NCBI GenBank assembly: GCA_965153455.1
Contig: OZ234495.1
Coordinates: forward strand, 1,302,001-1,366,000
Length of the DNA: 64,000 bases
Direction: 5' to 3'
Origin: Sphagnum compactum
Taxonomy: Eukaryota > Bryophyta > Sphagnopsida > Sphagnales
The notes under the pieces were generated by a model, which saw only the letters and a program-made list of their open reading frames with translations, was not told the origin of the DNA and did no database searches. This document shows positions 48,396-59,925 of this stretch, one piece after another (position 1 is the first letter of the stretch; every line of letters begins with the position of its first letter). Made by a program: the position numbers and the translations under genes.

Positions 48396-48877
48396 CATGT
48401 TTTGGAGTGATAGGTTATTTTAAAAATTATACTTGAATGCTAAAAACAACATGTACTTCCATAGGCTTTGTGGGTAAAAATAAGGTATAAGGAACAGTAG
48501 CTAATTCTGCTCCTTTTTTTATGGGTTCAGGTTCGTCATTAGTGGTAACAACAGGTTTGTTCCAAGAACTTTCAGCCACAACAGTTGATTGTTTATGTGA
48601 ACTTTTCTAAAAAACATCAACATGTACTTCAACAAGTTTGCCAGTGAGCCAGTCATACTTGTAGCCCTTAAAATGTAACCGGTATGCAACCAGTTCATTC
48701 AAGTAGGCCTCTTCATTTGCACGAGCAATGTCCAAACTCTCTTACATTTTTTCTTTAGTAAACCAACCTAGTTTGAATGAAATGGTCTGTTAAATCAATG
48801 AATGTTTACAACGTTGAGTCATTTCCTTATAATTCCTTGATAGTATGAACAAAAAAATCACGCAATTGTTCTTCTGC

Positions 48878-50660
48878 TCACCAATCAGTTGTTGCTTTTG
48901 CTTTCACCGATTTTCGTTTTCTAAAAACTTGTTGTTTTAGTGTTTGGCATTGTGTCGTGACAATTGCAACTACATTGACTAGGACATTATTAGGTTTAAG
49001 ATTTTTTGTTGCTACAATAGGAGTAATGTTTGGTTTAGTTCGGAACATATTTTGAACTTCTGCCTTTTTAAGACAATTAGGAACACGATGCTTAGAATTA
49101 AAATAGATAATACAAGGATATCTTAATGGCACTTTGGATGGTTTAACAAGTTGTGCAATCACCTTAGCTACCGGTTCAACAACTTTAGTGGGTACAACAG
49201 GAACTGCTACTTCTTCCCTCTTTCTGTTATGATAAGTTTTTTTTGCATGACCTGTTTTACCACAATTTGAACATGTTAATTGTTGCTTAAAAGTTGTATA
49301 GGTGACAATGGGCCATGCAACTAGTTTGGACTCTGGTTGAGTTATCAAAATGTTATAGTTTGTTATAACGAATCCACTTTCCTCACAAATTACTGCAGCT
49401 TCCTTATGTTTAATTAGAATATTTCTTGTCATATTTTCTATTGCCAATTTAAGGTATGGTTGTAGACGAGCTCTAAATATGATAGTAAAGAAAACATCAG
49501 TAGCTTTCACTTGTAAACAATTAGCCAATTTAAGCAAACATTCGTAATAAACTTCTACCCATTTGCCAACTTGTTGTTGAAGATTCTTTAACTACATGTA
49601 GACTTCTTCATCATTATTCACGGTTTGAAAATGCTTGCAAAATGTTTGTTCTAGTTCATCAAAGGTGCACTAAGATGATCTTGTACAAAGTTCTCACCCC
49701 ATTTTGAGAGGCAAGGTTGAAAAGTAAAACCAAATAAGTTAATGATGTTTGCCTCCACGGTCTCACCATTGGTTCTAATTGTTTTCTTGAAAACGCTAAT
49801 GTGAGCATCAGGATTAGTATCCTTCACATATGTGGGATATTGGAGCTTTCAGTATGGCAACTTACTAGTTAGTTCAAATAGAACCAAAATTGCTTGGTAC
49901 CATGGTGGCATAAATATCCTTGGATTAGATGATTACCATCCATAAAATCCAACATATGGATTCAGTGGAGGTCCTCTAGGTGGGTCTTGATCAAATGATC
50001 GTCCTCTTGGTGATCCTCCATTAGGTGAACCTCTAAGTGGTTCTCCACCAGGCCGTGGATATGAATTAACCTTTATGGGTTACTAAATAAGAACACCATT
50101 ACCATATACTGGTAGCCGAGTGGTAACGGGTATTTTGATAGGTAAAATAGTTGTTGTTGCTTATGGAACAAGCACACCTCTTGTGATAGGAACCGGTTGT
50201 TCTATTCCAACAAGATATTGGTTCTACACCAATTGTTCAATAGGTGGCACTTATTTTGGTTGAATGACATCGACTACATACCCCTTCCTCCTTTCCAAAA
50301 TCAATGGATCATGTCCTTCGATTCCTGAATAATACATTGAGTACATGTTAGGATCCATAGGTACAAAAGATGGTACTATATACCACATTGGGTATGGTAC
50401 TATTCTAGGTTGCCTTGTTGTTAGTGTGTCAAGTTGTGGTCAACCTACATGTCGAGTAATTGGTATTGGATTGGTAACCAAACTCGGTGGTATCTAAGTT
50501 TGTTGTACATGTACACCAACATGGGTTGCCAATGTGCTTAGTACCACAAGTTGTAAAGAAGTTTAAAGTTATTTTATCATTAATTTTTTCAATTTATCAT
50601 CCACAAAAGGACAATTCTTGAACTCATGTCCAACCTGTTAACAATATGCACAAGTTAATG
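48878..50660 (-). pseudogene. gag of the LTR element, with three zinc-knuckle regions, broken
   Basis: From high to low coordinate on the minus strand: a zinc knuckle CAYC..QVGHEFKNC at 50652-50611 with an in-frame TAA after its second Cys; a capsid-like region at 49860-49670 (YPTYVKDTNPDAHISVF, then INLFGFTFQP and WGENFVQDHL); and an open stretch of 219 codons (49537-48878) with ICEESGFVITNYN, CSNCGKTGHAKKTYH (49273-49231) and CIIYFNSKHRVPNC (49114-49072). In each of the last two knuckles one Cys is replaced by Tyr: the fourth ligand in the first and the second ligand in the other. Gag would build the particle and bind element RNA. With stops upstream and damaged knuckles it is not functional. 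Confidence 0.8.
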
Positions 50661-51641
50661 TAGCTTCAACAGTAGGTTGGGTGGTTGTAATCGGTACACT
50701 TCATTGAACCAATGGTCGTTCAATGGTTTTCATGACAAGTACATTCGGCCAAACAGTTTGATGAAATGGTTGTGTTTGTTGAACAACAATAAGGGCCACT
50801 ATTGCTTCCACCAATTCTGCATGTTGTTCATAACTTGATTAATGTGAAGGTCTTCGCTCCAAGTTGCGTAGTTGTTCCAACCGAGTTAAAATTTGATTAC
50901 GCTTCAATTTTGAATCGATTGTGGTTGGATTCAAAATAAAAATTGGTTCAGATGTATAGTACCCAACAACTGATGTTGATCAAGAGGGTGCAGTTGTTCT
51001 AGGAATATAATAACCAAGTGTTACAAATTCCCATCTATGTCCTGCAAAGGTTACCTCATCAGCATGTCGAACAGGTTCAGTATTTTGTCCACCCGGTTGT
51101 GCATTCGACCTCTATTTTTGGACGACTACAAAATTTGACAAGTTGAAGATACTTGATGTTCCCTTCTTTCCTCCTCCTTTGCGAGTATCTGATGAAAAGG
51201 TGCTTATGTCATAATAGGTTGTTGAGGCTCATTGCTAGGAGCTTGAACTGCTTGTACTCCTTCGACTTGAAAACGTGTTTGTTCTTGTGGTTGAACTACC
51301 TCACGAATAGGTTATTGCAGTGCTTTTAATTCCAATTGCCTTTTAAGGCCTCTTGCAACAACTCTTGATATCTTTTTAAAATCACTTATTGAGGTTTCCC
51401 TTTGGTCAACAAGTTACTAATGAAAATATCAAAACTCAACATGTATATCCAAAAAAATCGTGATTACTTCTTGTAAAGAAAAACAAAAGTATAAACACAA
51501 GGAATCTTAGAAAACCCCTAAAATTTACTACAAATCCAAACCTACAATTTAAAAACAAAACAATTATTGAAACTAGAAAGCATAAGCATTTTTTTAAAAA
51601 TCATTTTTCTTACAATTTTGTTCCATTACATGGTCGCCAAA

Positions 51642-52212
51642 TGTTAAGGGTGTTTTTTGCCATATATGGTTTATATTTTCTCTTTCAAGTTTATAACTCT
51701 AGTTTTATAATTTGCATCAATAAGTTACTTTAGTTTTGAACATCAGAAATCATAAAAGTATTTTAGTTTTCTTACTTATGCATCAAGAAGTACAATCTCA
51801 AGCGAACATTTTCAAAACAAAAAGGAAACAATGTTCAAGAAAATCTTCACCGATCTTGATTTAGAGATCCAAAACTTCTCCAAGAGTTACACAAAAAATG
51901 ATGGAAAGGAATTTTGATCCTCTCTATGCTCAAATCCTCCTAGTTATACCAACTCATAATGTTGTTGTAACTTAAATAGTCACTAGCCAATACAATTCAA
52001 AAATTTAAACAACAAGTTACTGGTCACAAGTTCAAATTCTCCTGTTTAGTTAGCTAACCGGTTATTGCAACTATTTGGTTACCAATTCTTGTAACAAACC
52101 AGTTATCCTTTGAACTGTTAATTAGAAAATTAAAGTATTTTTAATCAAAATGCCTTATTGGTTACTAGTTAAATAAACCAATTACTATATACATTGAAAT
52201 TTTGGGTTAACA
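51642..52212 (-). repeat. 5' LTR of the gag-only element
   Basis: 571 bp. On the plus strand it begins TGTTAAGGG and ends GGGTTAACA, giving perfect six-base inverted ends (TGTTAA/TTAACA). The sequence just inside (TTTGGCGACCATGT on the minus strand) is where the primer site should lie, and it has the TGGCG start common to plant gypsy primer sites. Only its last ~152 bp remain in the partner LTR at 47187-47338. Confidence 0.8.
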
Positions 52213-54677
52213 TCGATGAAACCTTTTAGTTCTTATTCTACTTGGTTCCCAAAAATGAATTCAAGTCCAAGTAGGTTCCAAGTAGTCAGATTCGAAACCA
52301 CTGGTTCCTACTCAACAATCCAAGTACTCAATCAACACTTGCATGTATTCACTTTCTTGTTGGTTTTCAAGAAATGAAAAAGTCAAAGAACTGAATAGAA
52401 AACCATAGGTTATTTTCTAGTTCTTTCATGAAAACCATCAGTTTTTAAAGGTTTTTGAAATGATTGTAAATAGTGATTCTTTGATCTTGGAAATTTTTCA
52501 AAGAACCAAATCGATAGTCTCTAATGATGGAATATTTAAAAAACCAGAACCAATGGTTTTTTAAAACTTAAAAAAACCACACCACACAACAATGGTAATA
52601 ACTAAAGCATTACAAGGGTTTTTAGTTTTTTTTTTTTTTGCTATTACACATTGATGGCTATAACTTATTAAAATTAGTGCTCAAAATAACCACCAATCAA
52701 AATGTGGCAATTAATTGCAATATTTAACAAATGTGTATAAAAATGATTTTTTGTATAAAAATTTCAATATTTTGGTAGAAAATGGTGATTGTTTTCAGCA
52801 AATCAAGGGGAATAAGTCATAGAATATTTTCATTTGGTATGTTTTGGTCCTATGATGCCAAAACTTGGCACCAAAAAAAACACCAAGCATAACCCACTAT
52901 ACCAAATTGATGAGTGCATTATGATATAAGAATGCATTGATGCTAATAAAGCTCCCATGCAAGTTCAAAAGGAAACAAACACATTCAAAATATGGAAAAC
53001 TTTAAATCAGCAATGGGTCCTTATTGCAAAGAGTACAAAAACATTCTACCTTTTTTTTTTCTTGTTTGCCCTTGGCCCAATCCACCTTTTAAAGAAAAAT
53101 ATGGATGATGCCCAGACACAAATTTTGTCTAGGTAACACCAAGGTGTGTAATAGACTAAGGGGCATATTATATATGCCCTTAGTGTACATTACAAGTCCA
53201 AAACGTGTATAATAAGACATACAATTTGTTTTTGGGCAGCATCAAGATGTGTCTAGTGATGACCAAACACATCTTTGTTGGGCAATTGGGTAGCCAAGGA
53301 GAAACACACAATACATTTTCATTTGTTTAACAATTATGGAGTGAAGTTTTACTTCTTCTTTCCCAAATGGAAAACAAACATTTGGGTAATATTTTGATTT
53401 TGAAGTATTTCAAATAAACAATGTAACATTTGGTGTGTAATATGCTTCACAAATACACATGATCAAATAGTAAATCATTGTTAGAAAAATATTGGGACTC
53501 TATTTTTCATACCATTGGTTTTGAAATTTTTGTTTTTATGTGAGGTTAAAGATGGAATGACCTAACAATTTTGTTTTTTTTGGGCTAAAAAATAGCTTTC
53601 ATATGGTTGCCATCTTTTTATTTGAAATTTCACATGGTTATTTTTGTAGCCTACATTGCCAACACCTAAAATGTTAGCAATTTTTTACTTTAAATAAAAT
53701 TCAATGCCTTAGTTTCAACACATCCTTATTCTACGTATCAACTTCATCATCCTTGAAGAAATACAATGTTTCCATTTGTCAAAAGACAATTAATTACTAT
53801 GGGCCACTTAAGTTACTTTGAAAATTTGAAAACAAAGTCATTGTAGTGGCCATCAATTGGTTTCAATCTACTAAGGTCTTGTTGGATTTTAAATTACATT
53901 ATAGATGTTGAAAGCATTATAAAAGAACTGCAACACAATAACATGTTACTCGTTGAACACTTAATTAACACCCATTCTTAAATTTTTCTTCAATAATTTC
54001 TTCTTCATGGCAAAATAAGCTTTTGCTTCAACTCACATCTAAAAAGCTATTTGTCTTAAGAATGGCTTCATACAAATATTGAAGACAATTTTTTCTATAT
54101 GTTTTTCTTTTGCATGAGTTGGGAGTCTTTTCACCAATTTGTCCATCTTCATGTTATTTTTAAATGATTTTGTGTTTGTGATCAAATTTTGAAAATGTGT
54201 TTTGGTACCCTGCAAAATAATGAATTCACAAACATAACAACACAATAATTTATCATTTTGAAAAAAACTTTATATGATGTCAAACATGTTCATCAATCTA
54301 CAAAGCATTTTCCACACCATTTACAAAAGATTAATTGGAATTAAGCCATTTGGGGAATAATGTATTTATAATCAACCAACATATATGATATGACCATGAC
54401 TTGACAATATATAAAGTGTAAAGGTTACTAATAAAAGAGTGTTCTTTAAAAAAAAAACGTTTGGACATTGTTCCCTCTTAAGGATAAATTTTCCAACATA
54501 TGATATTGTGCTTAAAACCAATCATATTGAATTTTCATGATAATTTGTAATTGTTATGAATGTTGATTTTTTTGGTCAATTTTGAGAATGTGAGCTTTTC
54601 ATTACATTCGATGACTATTTTGACATGGTGTGACAAATATGCAAATCTAATCTTCCTTTTAATTTATTGTAATTGTT
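52213..54677. other. Intergenic, no gene recognised
   Basis: AT-rich. The short open frame at 54245-54039 has no motif and no splice-linked partner in the TTLL frame. The part next to 54678 includes the 3' UTR of the TTLL gene; an exact polyadenylation site was not fixed. Confidence 0.5.
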
Positions 54678-57600
54678 TCAAAAGAAGATGAACTTTTTTT
54701 GTCTTAAATGATTTTGATTTTTTACACAACATTGGAACTTTTTTTCTCCATGGAATGTTCTTTTATAGATTTCACTTTTGTACATTGTTATGCCTTTCAA
54801 AAATAAGGAATGACATATGGACATTTTGGGTGGAATACAAGTGAAAGAAGTAGGAAGATTATACCTTTGGGGAGCCAAAAATGCATTGTTCCTTAGAAGT
54901 TTAGGAAGTTTGCCATGGTGTTGAAGAGTAATTAAAGATTTTTGTTGATTTGTTTGCTTTACGAATTTATAATTAAACATTGGATGGTTTTGATAATGTC
55001 TTGATAAAGTTGCATTTGAATTTGGTCCTAAATCTCCTTCCAAGTATGTTGGATGGCCATGACCTCCATCCATGGATGTATGTAGTCCAATATATTGTAT
55101 AGCTTGTGGGCATTTTTGTTGCATAACAATTGTTTGGTTCACAAGCATGAGTTGTTTCTTGGATGGTACATTGGAAGATTCAAAGAAGGTTTTATTTGGG
55201 GCTATGAAACATGATGATATTTCCAAATCTAATTTAGGGTTAATTGGTTGGAGGTTCTTTATCACATTTTTTGGGCAACTCCTTGATGTATATAATCTTG
55301 AATCAAATTTGGAAACACCTATTGGGTAAATATATTTGTCCATCAACCACTTTGAAATAATATAGTCCATAGATTAATCTACTTCATATATAGACATTCT
55401 TAACATGAAGTCCACATGTATATTTAAAAAATGTCATCCTTTTGATGTCACATTCATGCATGTTAATGGATTAATTCCTATGAAAACATAAGTTGAAAAT
55501 ACAATGTCACATGCATATAATGATAGGAACCTTTGCAAGTAGTAAAATTTGCATTCCACATATATGAGCTTGCAAAACTAACCTTTGTTTTGCATTGAAA
55601 TCGTGGATTTTTGTAATGGAGCTATCTGAAGGTCTAGTGTTGTATTGTTCCTTTCCAATATCATATTAGTTTCCACAATCAATGCATCTTGTTTTTCTTC
55701 TTTACTTGAAACGATGTCAAGTTCATCAACGTCCAAATTTTCATTTATGAAAACATCTTGTTGAAATTCATGACATTGAGTCCCAACATGTTCAAATATA
55801 TGTTTGAATTCTATATTTTCTAACATTTGTGGCACCCCACTTATTGATTTGATCAACCCACTTTGGTTTTGCTTAACAATTGCCTTTGAAGTGTTTTTGT
55901 TAAAGATAACGTCCTCACAATTCTTGATTTCAAGTTTGGTAGGACATTGATGACATGTAAATGCTTGACTTTGCTTTTGTATTAATCCTTGATCACCTAC
56001 TTGATTATTGTTTAATTTTATAGAATTTTTTTTTTCAAGTTTTGTTTCCATGATTCCAGTTGATTCATCGATTTCTTTTTTTGATTCAATGCTTGAAAAC
56101 TCTTTGATGGATGTTTGATCATCTTGGATATTGTTGAGGCCCGATTTCAATTTTGGTGTCTTGACAAAATCTTGACTTGTATTGGAGACCATTATTTCAA
56201 TATTCAATCTTGATTTTTGGGGTTTAATATTTTCTTCCTTGGAAGAGTTTTGTTCTTCTAAATGTAGAGTCTCCATAGGGGCAGGATCACTTTTGGAATT
56301 TGGGTTTAAAGTTTCATTCGAATATGATTCTATGCTTTCAATCCCTTCCAATATTGCCTCCTTGATTCCTAATGTAGCTCCATCAACAATTTCATTATCA
56401 ATATGCATGAGTTCTTTCTTGCTTTTGTGGATTTCTTCAATCAAAGTTGTAATCAAATTTCCTTGTGGAAAGCAATGTGCCTTTTGTTGGGGCACCTTCT
56501 TGACTTTTGTTTTTTCCAATTGTTCTTTTATTCGATCTTCTCGTACTTTGGCTATGGTGTCCTTTACCTTCATATCAAAAGAATGTTGAAATGCTGAATT
56601 TGAGCCTGCAAGAAATACATCATACATTTCATGCAAATGTTTGTCATTGGGTGGATATATCTTTTCATACTTCCCTTTGTTTGATGCTTCAAAGTTGTCA
56701 AAATTCATTATGGATTGTTGTGGTCTATGAGGACTTTGTCTTTCATCTTTTGTTTCTACTTGCCCTTTGCCCTTGCCATACAATCGTTGTTTTGCACCTT
56801 TTTTTTCCTGGAATAAATAAAAAGTAAAATTTGAAATATACAATTTGTCATATGATCAAAATACATAACCTCTTTGTGTAATTGCATTCATTTGAAGATG
56901 TAAACATATATTCAATTTCATCTTTAATGTTTATGTCATGAATATAAAACTTGTTCATTTTCATTGATAAATATTGATAACTGAAAATTTTAAAAATAAC
57001 ATTACAAGGCTATTAAAGTGGAACTTAAATAATTTGGATGAAATTATTTATGTACCCGCATGCGGATTTTTGAGATTTCAAATGGATCCATGTGCAATAG
57101 TTTAAGTGTGTCAGTTAAGAGAGATTCTTTGATTTGGAGATCCAAAGGTGTATCAATTGAAAATGAAGGTGAATGATTGACCTACACAAGATGCAAGCTT
57201 TGACAAAATCATAGCACACCCCACCAAGGTAATAGAATTTTAGTTTAATTGACAATACTCAAAGTTGGCATGATTAAGAAATTCTTCACAAATATATGCT
57301 ACCTAAATTGATTGCTTATCATAATACTATTTTCTAGCTTGAGGTTATCTTAACTATAATAGTTTTGAAAAATCTTGCTTAAACCCACATTACTTTCATT
57401 AACAACTTGTTGGTCACAAGATTGATGTGTGTAAATAGGATGCATTTTAAAGACATTGTATCGTATGATGTTGTTTACATATTGGTGTCCAATTCCATTT
57501 AATGAGTTAATTTCTTGTATGTTGGATTTTGAATATTGATAAACTTGATAGTTTTGTAAAACTAATTATGATACAGAGAAACATGGTACCTCCAAAAGCC

Positions 57601-59925
57601 AAGGAATACACTTGTTGTCAATCAAAACATCCATACCCAAGAGTTCAAAACATGAACGACCTTGGTCATCTTCATTCACATATGTATGATAATTATGGGT
57701 CAAGAGAGGGACAATAGAAATCATGGTCATCACCACAATTTGGCTAATTTGATTGAACAATTTGGTTGTATCAAATCCTTGATCTTGCAATGCTTTGAAC
57801 AATGAGCTCAATGACCATTTATGGCCCTTGTTAGTTTCAATTGCACTTGTATTGAAATTGAAGTTGGAATTGTATTTGTTAACGGAATAATTTGTTAAGT
57901 GCATGCAACTTGTTGTTAAATTTTCGTGAATAGGTTTTTGGTATTTCTCAGTACAAAATCGAGTGATTCCTTCCCTGTTTTCAACAATACATACACCATA
58001 AGTCTAGTTATTCTAATGTGCAATTAAATATAGATTTTTTTGTAGTAAATGATGTTAAAATTTGAAACTATGACATTACGTATGTATGTATATATAAGAT
58101 ATAGTCATTGCATTTTTTTGAAGGTTTAATCATGGAAACAATAGATACCATGTCAATTCATAATAATATATTGATAGAAATAGAGAAGAAAATCTTATTC
58201 ATGAATTTTTTTATAACATTAAGGTTGAATTTTTTTAAACAATAAAAATAAAATCTCAAGGAAAGATATCATGTGAAACCTGTAGAGATAAAGGCGAAGG
58301 GGATCACATGAGAGAATAAGTACATAAATGCGTAGGTCGAACTTGTAGCCATCAATTAACATGGGCTTTGTGAGGTACTTTTGTGCAAGTAGGTTGGATC
58401 CTGGATATCCTTCTATAGCTCGTTTCACATCAGCAACACTTTGTGCCAAAACAACCCCTCTTCCCTACAATGTATGATCTAAGTTACATCTTATGAGAAT
58501 AATACATGTTTTGCATGATGTGGTAATTTGATGAGACGTGACAACCACAAATTTTCATATAATTTGATGAGGTAATATTATATCTGCTATTTGGTTGCAT
58601 TTTTGGAGAATATTTGATACAACATGTGAAAGAATGATAAGTGAAATGTCACATTAGGTTTTTGTCACAAAATTTGAAGACCCTTTATTTGTTTATTGTC
58701 AACAATTGCATTGAATAAGTTATATTATAAAGTATTTTGCACCCATCTTGCATGAAAAAAATAAAAATAAAATTTATCCCTTTACAATTGATTAACGTAC
58801 TACATTCCATTACTTGCAATCAATGAAAATAAATTTTCAAGGAAAATTTTCCCAAACCTTAGTCCTAACCAAGATAAAGTTCAACTATTAATTTTACATA
58901 TTTCATTGTCAAATTCTTATAATTTTTTACCAATGTGTTTAATGTTGAATTTTCAATTTTGGTCTTGATCATATTTTGATCTAAGATGTGAAAATTTATA
59001 TCTTTGGACTTAATATTATAGTAAAGATTTAGTTAGTTACCTGACTACCATTGTTTGGTTTGAGTATAAAAGTCTTCACTTTTGGGGAATTGAAACATGC
59101 CAACAAGTTTGGAAGGTGATTTGGTAAGATATAGGCACGTGGAAAATATCTATATTGTGTTGGAAACATCCTACATGCCAACTTTTCTTCACAAGTTAGG
59201 TGAATGAAAACTTGTGGTAATGTTACAAATGTTCAATTTTGAACAATGTAATTGAATGCATCTCATATTTGATGGAATATTATCAACTTATTTTTTACCA
59301 CACTTGAAATTTTGTTGAAGTTCACATACTTGCGCATAGTAGAGAGGCTTTGGAATAGTGCTTTTTTGCGACATATTGCAAGCATGCCATACATGTGGTT
59401 GATCTTTTGTCCTTGCTTTAATGACATCAACCTATCTGGACCCACTGAAAGATCTACATGCACAATTTTTTTTTGTCATATGGAAATAAAATCATTTCAA
59501 TTTTGATATAATGCATGGATTGCTTAATGCGCTTGGTTGAATGTGTGTTTTCATATACAACTTTATAAATAATCAACATAGAAAATATTTCCATTTGAAT
59601 TTTTTCCTCTCAAACCCCATCATGATGACATGAACTCTGATTTATACTTGGAGTAGTAATATTGATGAATGTTATTTAAGACATCATTTGCAAGTTGCTC
59701 TTGCTTTTTGTATTAGATCATTATCAAACCATCACAGTGAAATTGCATGTACATACCAGTCCAAATCAAGTGGCAATTTTTTTCATCATCAATTCTATTC
59801 TCCCACCCATTTTTCTTGAGGACAATGCGAAGGACTTCATACTTGCAACTTGTGAGATCCACAACAAGGGTTGCTTGTTTCTTGTTTCTCTTTCTTGATC
59901 TTGAACCCTTTTTCCCATCCTTCAT
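54678..59925 (-). CDS. Tubulin polyglutamylase, TTLL6/TTLL13-like, 8 exons
   Basis: Exons on the minus strand: 59925-59757, 59453-59330, 59170-59041, 58464-58280, 57974-57590, 57181-57056, 56807-55583, 55318-54678. All junctions keep phase and give 994 residues. The TTL/ATP-grasp domain fills residues about 15-373: LTSCKYEVLR, INHMYGMLAICRK, FILKPNNGSQGRGVVL (ATP loop), KPMLIDGYKFDLRIYVL, MHLTNYSVNKYN, and LLEVNHSPSFSIDTPLDL with the Glu and Asn that hold magnesium-ATP. These enzymes add glutamate chains to tubulin tails, mainly on ciliary and basal-body microtubules. The start ATG precedes a Lys/Arg-rich leader and the first conserved block. Two last exons add ~620 residues: a Lys-rich part (KQRLYGKGKGQ), possibly microtubule-binding as in related enzymes, then Ser/Asn/Glu-rich sequence without a known domain. 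No defect seen; probably active in swimming sperm (inference). Confidence 0.94.

Larger units (their letters stand above)
47187..52212 (-). mobile_element. LTR retrotransposon with gag only (TR-GAG-like), minus strand
   Basis: Read on the minus strand: a complete 5' LTR (52212-51642), a putative primer site beginning TTTGGCGACCATGT, a gag region with zinc knuckles, a short C-terminal frame (about 47600-47390), a polypurine tract (aaggggggt, 47341-47349) and a truncated 3' LTR (47338-47187). No protease, reverse transcriptase or integrase motif was seen in the internal DNA. An internally nested solo LTR (47609-48395) adds 0.8 kb. Gag-only LTR elements are known in plants as TR-GAG and depend on enzymes from others. 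The gag is now broken. Confidence 0.8.

Noticed and set aside
56182-56827. Plus-strand frames opposite TTLL exon 7
   Set aside because: They are antisense shadows of a long real exon supported by phase-consistent splicing and the TTLL domain upstream.
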